From contig NC_092264.1 in the NCBI RefSeq assembly GCF_036320965.1, forward strand, positions 11,209,291-11,273,290: a stretch of DNA of 64,000 bases. The letters run 5' to 3'. How positions within the stretch are numbered: position 1 is the stretch's first letter; each line of letters starts with the position of its first letter. Below, piece after piece: positions 1 through 14,911 of the stretch. The stretch is from Panulirus ornatus (taxonomy: Eukaryota; Arthropoda; Malacostraca; Decapoda; Palinuridae). The position numbers and the translations under genes are program-made. The notes beneath the pieces are model-generated. The model was not told where the DNA came from and made no database searches. It worked only from the letters and a program-made list of their open reading frames with translations.

Positions 1-1440
1 TTACAGACAGTGTATAACAAAAAAAAAAATCCCCTATGAAATACGAATTACATTAAGTATCTTAGGTCCCTATAACCATAAAAAGGTAATCTAGAAACAA
101 GAGATTTAGGGATGTATTTATCCCTCTAGATGTATAATTTTGTGTAGGCTTATTACGTAATGGGTTATTTTTAGTTAAGCCAGGTGTTGTGTGGTTCTAG
201 AATAAGAAACATTTTCAAGATGTAACTTCTAGATAGAAAGATTAATAAGGATGCACATTAATGCCAATATGTAAGTAGATCCAGCACCTTTCAATATAGA
301 AACGACCAACACTTAAATAATTGCAATTTCATGATTTTCGTTAATTAAACTTCAAAATACTACTGACTAAAATGTAAGTAATTAGCACTGCACTAATGTA
401 TAAATTTACGTGTAATAACTTCGATAAGATTTCCGTCAAAACAAATACGCGCTCTACTGTCTGTAGTTAGCTACCCCAGAAACAAATGACACTAAATATG
501 ACCCACGGACTGATAAATTAGGAAAAGAAGCTTAGAAGAGATTTGTTCAAGAATGATAAAATGCTTCAAATCACTAATCACAAGGCCCAGTTTCAAATCA
601 TTTGCAAAAATAACATAGCAATCGAAGAAGTCTAGGTGATTCGCCGCTGAAGAATCTTGTTTGATCAGCTTCTTCATGTGTTTGAACAACAAGCCAGCAG
701 GTAGAGGTTCTGAGATTAGAACTTGTGTTTGGGGATTGAATATTTGAATAAGTTCGTTATGGCAGGCAGTATCAGAGCAACTGGTGTGAATAGGAACTGG
801 ATATGAAATCATATGGCTTAGAATATAAGGTAAATTATGACCCAAACTCATTAATCATACAAAAGTAGGCATGAATTTTGAAACTGGTGTTACAGAGGTA
901 AATGGTTCCCTATAAAGTGTCAGTTATAACTCACATTTTTGTTTGTCTATCATTATCCACAGATTTTGCTAACTGCATTAGGCCAAATTCCTGTGGTAGG
1001 TGGCACCTAATGCCGGAAACCATGATAGTTAGTTTTGGTCGGCAGTTACGGAGGAAAGAGGCTGCCAGAATGTAACCTCGAAAGAGTTTTACCCAGGCAC
1101 AAAAGAAGCTTTCAAAAATTGATGATAAGATTCAATTTCATGTGTAATTTCTTTGGCATGTTAAGGAGTGTCAGTGAATGGGATGTTGTTTTGGACAGGT
1201 GTCGTTCTTCTCTGTATTAATTGTGTTCTTTTCACGTTGGGTTGTTGTGGAGGGGAAAGAGGATGGATGTAGATGTCAGTCTTGTTTTTTTGGATGAGGG
1301 TTCTATGTAAAATTCTATTCATAAAGAAAGCTGGGTATTTCTGTGTCTTTAATGTCATTTATTCATGATCAGGATTCTGAGGGGCAGCAGTGTTTACATG
1401 CAGGTAAATGACTGCGTGCTTTTGGAATTTTGATTCATTT
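1..1440. other. AT-rich region, no firm gene
   Basis: AT-rich DNA with frequent stops on both strands. Apart from one 119-codon minus-strand reading frame listed separately I see no exon, repeat array or RNA gene. Confidence 0.5.
492..851 (-). CDS. Hypothetical ORF, 119 codons
   Basis: An uninterrupted minus-strand frame of 119 codons in AT-rich DNA. The residue mix looks protein-like rather than low-complexity (a stretch with NPQTQVLISEPLPAG, then alternating hydrophobic segments), but I recognise no family, signal peptide or motif. No flanking splice sites stand out. It could be a relic of a mobile element or a chance frame. Function unknown. Confidence 0.15.
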   Translation of the reverse strand: MSLGHNLPYILSHMISYPVPIHTSCSDTACHNELIQIFNPQTQVLISEPLPAGLLFKHMKKLIKQDSSAANHLDFFDCYVIFANDLKLGLVISDLKHFIILEQISSKLLFLIYQSVGHI

Positions 1441-1503
1441 CACCTTTGTGTATGAAACCTGTAAAATATGATTTTTACTTAAATATATATTTTTCCTTGT
1501 TAG

Positions 1504-1675
1504 AGGACAGTGGATATCTGGGCGCTCACGTAAAGTAGTCAGTGGAGGATCTGTATCCAGTGGAGTGAGGCTCGAAGTACCTTTGGCGATGATGACGGGG
1601 TTGCGAGAGGCCACCGCTGAGGATTTACCTGGCTTATTAGAGCGACTGGCCAGCTGCCTCCCATATTCATTCACT
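1504..1675 (+). CDS. Candidate internal exon, possibly N-acyltransferase-like
   Basis: A 172-base segment bounded by a good acceptor (pyrimidine tract then TTGTTAG at 1497-1503) and a good donor (ACT|GTAAGT at 1676). One plus frame is open throughout (57 codons from 1505); the other two plus frames hit stops early. GC content rises here compared with its surroundings. The end of the exon reads EDLPGLLERLASCLPYS, which resembles the N-terminal LLxxLxxxLPxS pattern of glycine N-acyltransferase-like proteins, but this is a short and weak resemblance. No partner exon was found before 1504 or before the retrotransposon at 1.8 kb. The minus-strand frame over the same bases is probably a shadow. Confidence 0.3.
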
Positions 1676-1782
1676 GTAAGTTATCCTTCTTCTATTGCTA
1701 AGTATTTCCACATCTTTCATTGCACCAGATGATTAATCTGCCCGCTGTGATGTTATCTTTATGACTGGGATATACATATATT

Positions 1783-4700
1783 TTTTTTTTTTTATACTTT
1801 GTCGCTGTCTCCCGCGTTTGCGAGGTAGCGCAAGGAAACAGACGAAAGAAATGGCCCCCCCCCATACACATGTACATACACACGTCCACACACGCAAATA
1901 TACATACCTACACAGCTTTCCATGGTTTACCCCAGACGCTTCACATGCCTTGATTCAATCCACTGACAGCACGTCAACCCCGGTATACCACATCGCTCCA
2001 ATTCACTCTATTCCTTGCCCTCCTTTCACCCTCCTGCATGTTCAGGCCCCGATCACACAAAATCTTTTTCACTCCATCTTTCCACCTCCAATTTGGTCTC
2101 CCTCTTCTCGTTCCCTCCACCTCCGACACATATATTCTCTTGGTCAATCTTTCCTCACTCATTCTCTCCATGTGCCCAAACCATTTCAAAACACCCTCTT
2201 CTGCTCTCTCAACCACGCTCTTTTTATTTCCACACATCTCTCTTACCCTTACGTTACTTACTCGATCAAACCACCTCACACCACACATTTTCCTCAAACA
2301 TCTCATTTCCAGAACATCCATCCTCCTGCGCACATCTCTATCCATAGCCCACGCCTCGCAACCATACAACATTGTTGGAACCACTATTCCTTCAAACATA
2401 CCCATTTTTGCTTTCCGAGATAATGTTCTCGACTTCCACACATTTTTCAAGGCTCCCAAAATTTTCGCCCCCTCCCCCACCCTATGATCCACTTCCGCTT
2501 CCATGGTTCCATCCGCTGACAGATCCACTCCCAGATATCTAAAACACTTCACTTCCTCCAGTTTTTCTCCATTCAAACTCACCTCCCAATTGACTTGACC
2601 CTCACCCCTACTGTACCTAATAACCTTGCTCTTATTCACATTTACTCTTAACTTTCTTCTTCCACACACTTTACCAAACTCAGTCACCAGCTTCTGCAGT
2701 TTCTCACATGAATCAGCCACCAGCGCTGTATCATCAGCGAACAACAACTGACTCACTTCCCAAGCTCTCTCATCCCCAACAGACTTCATACTTGCCCCTC
2801 TTTCCAGGACTCTTGCATTTACCTCCCTAACAACCACATCCATAAACAAATTAAACAACCATGGAGACATCACACACCCCTGCCGCAAACCTACATTCAC
2901 TGAGAACCAATCACTTTCCTCTCTTCTACACGTACACATGCCTTACATCCTCGATAAAAACTTTTCACTGCTTCTAACAACTTGCCTCCCACACCATATA
3001 TTCTTAATACCTTCCACAGAGCATCTCTATCAACTCTATCATATGCCTTCTCCAGATCCATAAATGCTACATACAAATCCATTTGCTTTTCTAAGTATTT
3101 CTCACATACATTCTTTAAAGCAAACACCTGATCCACACATCCTCTACCACTTCTGAAACCGCACTGCTCTTCCCCAATCTGATGCTCTGTACATGCCTTC
3201 ACCCTCTCAATCAATACCCTCCCATATAATTTACCAGGAATACTCAACAAACTTATACCTCTGTAATTTGAGCACTCACTCTTATCCCCTTTGCCTTTGT
3301 ACAATGGCACTATGCACGCATTCCGCCAATCCTCAGGCACCTCACCATGAGTCATACATACATTAAATAACCTTACCAACCAGTCAACAATACAGTCACC
3401 CCCTTTTTTAATAAATTCCACTGCAATACCATCCAAACCTGCTGCCTTGCCGGCTTTCATCTTCCGCAAAGCTTTTACTACCTCTTCTCTGTTTACCAAA
3501 TCATTTTCCCTAACCCTCTCACTTTGCACACCACCTCGACCAAAACACCCTATATCTGCCACTCTGTCATCAGACACATTCAACAAACCTTCAAAATACT
3601 CATTCCATCTCCTTCTCACATCACCGCTACTTGTTATCACCTCCCCATTTACGCCCTTCACTGAAGTTCCCATTTGCTCCCTTGTCTTACGCACCCTATT
3701 TACCTCCTTCCAGAACATCTTTTTATTCTCCCTAAAATTTACTGATAGTCTCTCACCCCAACTCTCATTTGCCCTTTTTTTCACCTCTTGCACCTTTCTC
3801 TTGACCTCATGTCTCTTTCTTTTATACTTCTCCCACTCAATTGCATTTTTTCCCTGCAAAAATCGTCCAAATGCCTCTCTCTTCTCTTTCACTAATACTC
3901 TTACTTCTTCATCCCACCACTCACTACCCTTTCTAAACAGCCCACCTCCCACTCTTCTCATGCCACAAGCATCTTTTGCGCAATCCATCACTGATTCCCT
4001 AAATACATCCCATTCCTCCCCCACTCCACTTACTTCCATTGTTCTCACCTTTTTCCATTCTGTACACAGTCTCTCCTGGTACTTCCCCACACAGGTCTCC
4101 TTCCCAAGCTCACTTACTCTCACCACCTTCTTCACCCCAACATTCACTCCTCTTTTCTGAAAACCCATACTAATCTTCACCTTAGCCTCCACAAGATAAT
4201 GATCAGACATCCCTCCAGTTGCACCTCTCAGCACATTAACATCCAAAAGTCTCTCTTTCGCACGCCTGTCAATTAACACGTAATCCAATAACGCTCTCTG
4301 GCCATCTCTCCTACTTACATAAGTATACTTATGTATATCTCGCTTTTTAAACCAGGTATTCCCAATCATCAGTCCTTTTTCAGCACATAAATCTACAAGC
4401 TCTTCACCATTTCCATTTACAACACTGAACACCCCATGCATACCAATTATTCCCTCAACTGCCACATTACTCACCTTTGCATTCAAATCACCCATCACTA
4501 TAACCCGGTCTCGTGCATCAAAACCGCTAACACACTCATTCAGCTGCTCCCAAAACACTTGCCTCTCATGATCTTTCTTCTCATGCCCAGGTGCATATGC
4601 ACCAATAATCACCCACCTCTCTCCATCAACTTTCAATTTTACCCATATTAATCGAGAATTTACTTTCTTACATTCTATCACATACTCCCACAACTCCTGT

Positions 4701-4870
4701 TTCAGGAGTATTGCTACTCCTTCCCTTGCTCTTGTCCTCTCACTAACCCCTGACTTCACTCCCCAGACATTTCCAAACCACTCTTCCCCTTTACCCTTGA
4801 GCTTCGTTTCACTCAGAGCCAAAACATCCAGGTTCCTTTCCTCAAACATACTACCTATCTCTCCTTTTCC

Positions 4871-4872
<2 letters not shown>
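1783..4872 (-). mobile_element. RTE-like retrotransposon, 5'-truncated copy (A)
   Basis: Minus-strand copy of the RTE-like family, nearly identical by eye to the intact copy at 26.9-30.3 kb. It lacks the 5' UTR and about the first 33 codons; at that point the sequence runs straight into (TA)n at 4871. The endonuclease and RT frame is open from about 4870 to 2897, then a single-base deletion near 2926 (in a run that reads CTTCCTAC in the intact copy) shifts the frame; the C-terminal part continues as a second frame 2939-1974. A three-base deletion removes one arginine of the C-terminal GRP region. The 3' UTR is the short type, with the conserved hairpin (1795-1835) and an A-rich tail. Inactive but young. 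Confidence 0.9.
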
Positions 4873-4962
<90 letters not shown>

Positions 4963-4975
4963 ATATGAAATCTGA

Positions 4976-5068
<93 letters not shown>

Positions 5069-5084
5069 ATATGAAATCTGAGCC
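4871..5084. repeat. (TA)n microsatellite, two blocks
   Basis: Two (TA)n blocks of about 87 bases each, separated and followed by the same short phrase (TTGATATGAAATCTGAGCCA, near 4957-4977 and 5065-5084). The phrase repeats with the block, so this is a two-copy tandem of [phrase + (TA)n]. It abuts the truncated 5' end of copy A. Confidence 0.95.
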
Positions 5085-5134
5085 AACTAATACAGCTGTC
5101 ATCTTTATTGATTGTGGTGACGTTTTCTAATTCG

Positions 5135-5880
5135 GTCTAGCAGCACACCTAGGAAAACTGTCACCGCATCTAGATGAACTGGTACCATATGTAGAACAAC
5201 CATCACCTTACCGTCACCTTACCAAGAACAACAGGCATCTTACCTAGAATACCGGCAAGGTAGCCAGAAAAATACATATTCAAAACTAACGGTACCATAT
5301 CTAGAATAGTTGTCACCGTATCTAGGACGTTCTTTATTGTATCTGGAGAAGTTGTCACCGTAACTAGAACAGACGGCACCATGCCTTGAAGAACCAGCAA
5401 CGTACCTAAAACTAGCACCATTATCAAGATAAGCTAGCATAGTAGCAAAACACATTTCAACCAATACCATAATCACGCTTCCACCATGTTCGAACTGCCA
5501 GCCATTGTATATGAAANNNNNNNNNNNNNNNNNNNNNNNNNNNNNNNNNNNNNNNNNNNNNNNNNNNNNNNNNNNNNNNNNNNNNNNNNNNNNNNNNNNN
5601 NNNNNNNNNNNNNNNNGAACAGACGGCACCATGCCTTGAAGAACCAGCAACGTACCTAAAACTAGCACCATTATTAAGATAAGCAGCATAGTAGCAAAAC
5701 ACATTTCACCATACCTAATCAGCTTCCACCATGTTCGAAACTGCCAGCATTATATATAGAAAAACAGGCAATAAGACCAAAACATCCGGCATCATACCTA
5801 GGGTAACTGATACTCTATCTAAAATAACCGGCGCCATACCGATAGAAACCGGTACTGGTACCGTAGCATATTATCTTAGA
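5135..5880. repeat. Degenerate 21-bp tandem array
   Basis: Diverged tandem repeat with a 21-base period; a typical unit is GGTACCATATCTAGAATAGTT and the loose consensus is a core of CACCATAYCTAGAA. Units can be followed across both sides of the N gap. The short minus-strand frames here are by-products of a repeat period divisible by three. Confidence 0.75.
5517..5616. other. Assembly gap (100 N)
   Basis: Exactly 100 N. The about 145 bases before the gap (from 5370) and after it (from 5617) begin with the same sequence and stay alignable with small indels, so the flanks may be the same locus assembled twice, or two periods of a higher-order repeat. Confidence 0.98.
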
Positions 5881-6373
5881 CTGAATTTAGCTTCCTAAAT
5901 TTCAAAGTTAGGCCCAGGTTAGCGGAAGACAATGGCAGAATTACTAACGAAAGAACACCTCTTTAAATTGTTCTTTGAACACAATTGGCCGTTTAGGTAA
6001 CTTACATTTACGAGAAGTAAGCCTTTTTCGGGTATATGTGAGGTACGGATGATGCTATTTTTTCTATAATTCTATAACTCATAAAAACTGCCTGTGCGTA
6101 TGAAAAGATATAGATACATACTCATAGACCCCAACTATGAAGTTGCAGACTTTTGAATTAACCATTCCTATTATCATTTACTATCCATTCAACATACTAT
6201 TTTTTCAACTCAATTTTATGAAGAAAGTTTATTCTTACGTCTTTCGTTATAATCTTGTTCATATTCTTTTATGTTGAAGGCTCCACTCACGGACAGAATT
6301 CTACATCAAGGCCTGGCCTTAACTGAAATAGAGAGAATTATGAAACGGAAAAAGAAAAGACAAGGGAAAGTAA
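5881..6373. other. Non-coding stretch, nothing recognised
   Basis: AT-rich sequence between the 21-bp array and the Jockey-type remnant. No exon, repeat or RNA signal seen. Confidence 0.4.
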
Positions 6374-7960
6374 TCAAAGTTTTTTCAGAAAGTGAAAGAC
6401 CTCTCTTTTGAAATGTGCCAGGTCATAGTTATTGGGAAAGGTATGAGAAGGTAGAGAGTTCCAAAGCTTTGACGTGTAGGGAAAGAAGCAGTTATCAAAA
6501 CGGCCCACCCTTGAGTTGCTGATAGTTTCACAATATTCATGTGACGCAGCAGTTTGCCGAGTATTGCGTGGTCTACCTAGTTTTGTGGGCATACAGCAAG
6601 CCAGCCCTCGGGAGCAAACACCAAAGTAATAGTAATAGAAGAGAGAAAGTGAAGCAACATTGCGGCATAGGGGAATGTGATCAAGTTTGGGAGTTATCCG
6701 GGGAACGTTCATAAGGCGTACCGCTTTCGACTCAACATTGTCTAGTAAGAATGCAGAGGTAAACCACCGAAAATGTGAGAGTAGTACCCCATACAAGGAC
6801 GATTCAATCCCTTTTATAAACAGCGCAACTGTTCAAATGAGAAGTTTCGACATCTAAACAGGACACCCTGTTTCTTAGTGGCAGACTTAGCATTTCTGTA
6901 AAAAGGGGATTCCAAGATGGGGTGGATGTTATAGTGATACCAAGTATATTCATTGAGTCAAGAGGAGGAATTACAGAACCGTCAAAGGAAACACGAGAGG
7001 TGTGAGGAGTTTTCGATAGAGATGGGTAGAAACTGGGTCTTAGAGACATTAAACATAAGATTTTGCTTACCCCACTGAGATATCCAGTCCTGATATGAGT
7101 TTATTGAGGAAGCTATTACAAGGCGAGATATAGATTGAATGAGAGAACAGGGAGCAGAATTGAAGGATGTGAATGATATAAGGGTTGATTCGTCAGTGTA
7201 TGAGTGCACTGGATTGTAGAGGAGAGGAAACCGTTGAAAAAAGGAGAAATAGTGTAGGGACAGAACAAAGGCTTGAGGGACACCGCTGTTATTGGAGAAA
7301 AGGTAGAAGGCTGATCCATCAACAGCCACAGAAGTAGATCGGGCAGAGAAAAAGCGAGATATGAAGAAGCAAAGTTAGAGATGGAAGCCAAATGAGAGGA
7401 GTTTAGAGATGAAACTACGCATGACTCCTCAAAATCTTTCAAGGATGGTGACTAGACGTTAGTAAGAAAGGAAAGAATATCACCAGTGGATCTCGCCTTA
7501 CGGACGCCATACAGGTGATCAGAGAGAAAACTGTGATTTTCGAGGGTTTTAAGGATATGGGAGTTGAGAAGGGATTCAAAGACATTGGAAATGGTAAATG
7601 TCAAAGAAACAAGACGATAGTTAGAGGCATACTCTTTCAGGGCTAGTGGATGGATGCCATCAGGACCATAAGCTTTGCTTGTGTCCAGAGAAAAAAGCAC
7701 TTTTCAGACAGTCCGAAAAGAGATTACGGGAAGAGGCATAGGATTAATAAGAGGGGGATCAGAGGTGAAGGAACGTAGGAGCCAAGCAGAGAAGAGCTAA
7801 AGGAGAGAGGAGAACTAAAGATAATTGCTTTCTTTAAGGAGAAACAGCTACAATACCGTCAGAGCAGAAAAGTTAGGGAAGGTAGAACGACAGAAATTAT
7901 TAGAGATACCTTTAGCTATAGACTATAAAGATCTATCAGTGGATGACGACAAGAGGTAAT
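6374..7960 (-). mobile_element. Decayed Jockey-clade non-LTR retrotransposon
   Basis: Minus-strand frames spell successive parts of an arthropod Jockey-type reverse transcriptase in order. From 7700: SLDTSKAYGPDGIHP (RT block 1), then YRLVSLTFTISNVFESLLN, then GVRKARSTGDILSFL. Near 7270-7330 lies the VDGSAFY / SGVPQAFVLS region, near 7200 HSYTDESTL in place of the catalytic Y-A-D-D. At 6796-6374 comes the typical tail (LLDNVESKAVRLMN, RNVASLSLFYYYYFGVCS, RPRNTRQTAASH, SKLWNSLPSHTFPNNYDL). Frameshifts, stops and loss of the catalytic motif show it is dead. No 5' end or endonuclease was identified. Confidence 0.8.
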
Positions 7961-8189
7961 CGCACTTCCTTCGGAAAATTAGTCTCGTTAACAGTTTGGT
8001 GATCCCTTAATACTTGAAAATGTCCTCATCAATTCTCTTTATCTTGATTTTGATATTTCCATGTAGTTAACATTCATATCTACATTTTTTGTCAACGTAT
8101 TCTTTATTCTTGGAGTAATCTTGATTCAATGTTGCATTAACTAATTCAAAGCGTTCAATCATGTCATTTTATTTCTTGTTTGTACATAG

Positions 8190-11100
8190 AGGAGAGAGAA
8201 AACTGAATTAGCGAATTCTGAATTAGATGTTTTGGCTCTTAGTGAAACGAAGCTCAAGGATAAAGGGGAAGAGTGGTTTGGGAATGTATTGGGAGTAAAG
8301 TCATGGGTTTCTGAGAGGACAAGAGCAAGGGAAGAAGTAGCACTACTTCTGACACAGGAGTGGTGGGAGTATGTGATAGAGTGTAAGAAAGTAAACTCTG
8401 GATTGATATGGGTAAGACTGAAAGTTGATGGAGAGAGATGAGTGATTATTGGTGCATATGCGCCTGGTCATGAGAAGAAAGATCATGAGAGGCAAGTGTT
8501 TTAGGAGCAGCTGAATGAGTGTGTTAGATTCATACATAAGTATACGTATGTAAGGAGGAGAGATGTTCGGAGAGGTTATTGGATTACGTGTTAATTGAAA
8601 GGCGCGCAAAAGAGACTTTTGGATGTTAATGTGCTGAGAGGTGCAACTGGAGGGATTTCTGATCATTATCTTGTGGAGGCGAAGGTGAAGATTTGTAGAG
8701 GTTTTCAGAAAAGAAGAGAGAATGTTGGGGTGAAGATAGTGGTGAGAGTAAGTGAGCTTGGGAAGGAGACTTGTGTGAGGAAGTACCAGGAGAGACTGAG
8801 TACAGAATGGAAAAAGGTGAGAACAAAGGAGGTAAGGGGAGTGGGGGAGGAATGGGATGCATTTAGGGAAGTAGTGATGGATTGCGCAAAAGATGCTTGT
8901 GGCATGAGAAGCGTGGGGGGTGGGCAGATTAGAAAGGGTAGTGAGTGGTGGGGTGAAGAAGTAAGATTATTAGTGAAAGAGAAGAGAGAGGCATTTGGAC
9001 GATTTTTGCAGGGAAATAATGCAAATGAGTGGGAGATGTATAAAAGAAAGAGGCAGGAGGTCAAGAGAAAGGTGCAAGAAGTGAAAAAGAGGGCAAAGGA
9101 GAGTTGGGGTGAGAGAGTATCATTAAATTTTAGGGAGAATAAAAAGATGTTTTGGAAGGAGGTAAATAAAGTGCGTAAGACAAGGGAACAAATGGGAATT
9201 TCAGTGAAAGGGGCTAATGGAGAGGTGATATCAGGTAGTGGGGATGTGATAAGGAGATGGAGTGAATTTTTTGAAGTTTTGTTGAATATGTTTGATGATA
9301 GAGTGGCAGATATAGGGTGTTTTGGTCGAGGTGGTGTGCAAAGTGAGAGGGTTAGGGAAAATGATTTGGTAAACAGAGAAGAGGTAGTAAAAGCTTTGCG
9401 GAAGATGAAAGCCGGCAAGGCAGTGGGTTTGGATGGTATTGCAGTGGAATTTATAAAAAAAAGGGGGGTGACTGTGTTGTTGACTGGTTGGTAAGGTTAT
9501 TTAATGCATGTATGATTCATGATGAGGTGCCTGAGAATTGGCGGAATGCTTGCATAGTGCCCTTGTACAAAGGCAAAGGGGACAAAGGTGAGGGTATTGA
9601 TTGAGGGGATTAAGGCATGTACAAAGCATCAGATTGGGGAAGAGGAGTGTGGTTTCAGAAGTGGTAGAGGATATGTGGATTAGGTGTTTGCTTTGAGGAA
9701 TGTATGTGAGAAATACTTAGAAAAGCAAATGGATTTGTATGTAGCATTTTTGGATCTGGAGAAGGCATATGATAGAGTTGATAGAGATGCTCTGTGGAAG
9801 GTATTAAGAATATGTGGTGTGGGAGGCAAGTTGTTAGAAGCAGTGAAAAGTTTTCATCGAGGATGTAAGGAATGTGTACGTGTAGGAAGAAAGGAAAGTG
9901 ATTGGTTCGCAGTGAATGTAGGTTTGCGGCAGGGGTGTGTGATGTCTCTACGGTTGTTTAATTTTTTTATGAATAGGGTTGTTAGGGAGGTGAATGCAAG
10001 AGTTTTGGAAAGAGGGGCAAGTGTGCATTCTGTTATGGATGAGAGAGCTTGGGAAGTGAGTCAGTTGTTGTTCGCTGATGATAATGTGCTGGTGGCTGAT
10101 TCATGTGAGGAGCTGCAGAAGCTGGTGACTGAGTTTGGTAAAGTGCGTGAAAGAGGACAGTTGAGAGTAAATGTGAATAAGAGCAAGGTTATTAGCTACG
10201 GTAATGTTGATGAACAAGTCAATTGGGAGTTAAGTTTGAATGGAGAAAAACTGGAGGGAGTGAAGTGTTTTAGATATCTGGGAGTGGATCTGGCAGCGGA
10301 TGGAACCATGGAAGCGGAAGTGAATCATAGGGTGGAGGAGGGGGCGAAAATTCTGGGAACCTTGAAGAATGTGTGGAAGTCGAGAACATTATCTCGGAAA
10401 GGAAAAATGGGTATGTTTGAAGGAATAGTGGTTCCAACAATGTTGTATGGTTGCGAGGCGTGGGCTATAGATAGAGTTGTGCGCAGGAGGGTGGATGTGC
10501 TGGAAATGAGATGGTTGAGGGCAATATGTGGTGTAAGGTGGTTTGATCGAGTAAGTAACGTAAGGGTAAGAGAGATGTGTGGTAATAAAAAGTGTGGCTG
10601 AGAGAGCAGAAGAGGGCATGGAGAGAATGAGTGAGGAAAGATTGACCAAGAGGATATATATCTCGGAGGTGGAGGGAACGAGGAGAAGTGGGAAACCAAA
10701 TTAGAAGTGGAAAGATGGAGTGAAAAAGATTTTGAGTGATCGGGGCCCGAACATGCAGCAGGGTGAAAGGCGTGCAAGGAATAGAGTCAATTGGAACGAT
10801 GTGGTATACCGGGGTCGACGTGCTGTCAATTGATTGAACCAGGGCCTGTGAAGCGTCTGGGGTAAACCATGGAAAGTTCTGTGGGGCCTGGATGTGGAAA
10901 GGGAGCTGTAGTTTCGGTGCATTATTACATGACAGCTAGAGACTGAGTATGAACGAATTGGGCCTTTGTTGTCTTTTCCTAGCGCTACCTCGCACACATG
11001 AGGGGGGAGGGGGTTGTTGTTTCATGTGTGGCGAGGTGGCGATGGGAATGAATAAAGGCAGACAGTATGAATTATGTACATGTGTATATATGTATATATC

Positions 11101-11270
11101 TATGTGTGTACATATATATGTATACGTTGAGATGTATAGGTATGTATATTTGTGTGTGTGGACGTGTATATATATACACATGTATATGTGGGTGGATTGG
11201 GCCATTCCTTCGTCTGTTTCTTTGCGCTATCTCGCTAACGCGGGAGACAGCGAGAAAGCAAAATAAATAA
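8190..11270 (+). mobile_element. RTE-like retrotransposon, degraded copy (B)
   Basis: Plus-strand copy, 5'-truncated near the beginning of the endonuclease domain. Readable blocks are 8232-8441 (endonuclease start, ending in TGA), 8595-9494 (SDHYLVEAK through RT block 1) and 9684-10601 ([22 protein letters not shown] where intact copies have FADDT; YLGVDLAADG). A deletion near 8526 removes the GDLNA region and another near 9590 removes the [17 protein letters not shown] region; a run-length change near 9466 and others shift frame. The 3' UTR is the long type, with a second hairpin-like block (10975-11040) before the usual terminal hairpin (11224-11255). It ends at (TA)n. Confidence 0.9.
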
Positions 11271-11271
11271 A

Positions 11272-11361
<90 letters not shown>

Positions 11362-11429
11362 GTGTGTGTGTATATGTGCGTATGTATGTGTATGTGTGTG
11401 TATGTGTATATGTATATGTATATATATGT

Positions 11430-11430
<1 letters not shown>
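11272..11430. repeat. (TA)n followed by TG/TA-rich tract
   Basis: About 85 bases of (TA)n, then an irregular TG/TA tract (11358-11430). The irregular tract is similar to that beyond the 5' end of copy D (30200-30290, reverse complement), including GTGCGTATG, so its right part probably belongs to the element rather than to the host site. Confidence 0.9.
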
Positions 11431-14851
<3,421 letters not shown>

Positions 14852-14911
14852 CGTGTGTTTATAGATTTATAAATATATATATTCATTATAGTTTGTCACT
14901 ATGGCATAACA

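Noticed and set aside
4870..5086. YIYIYI extension at the N-terminus of the copy A frame
   Set aside because: Translation of (TA)n, not part of the protein. The real element is 5'-truncated at 4872.
10936..11266. Small plus and minus ORFs in the RTE 3' UTR and TG/TA tract (also 22120-22545, 59530-59820)
   Set aside because: They translate the 3' UTR, whose hairpin and simple repeats explain the sequence; frames are not conserved between copies.
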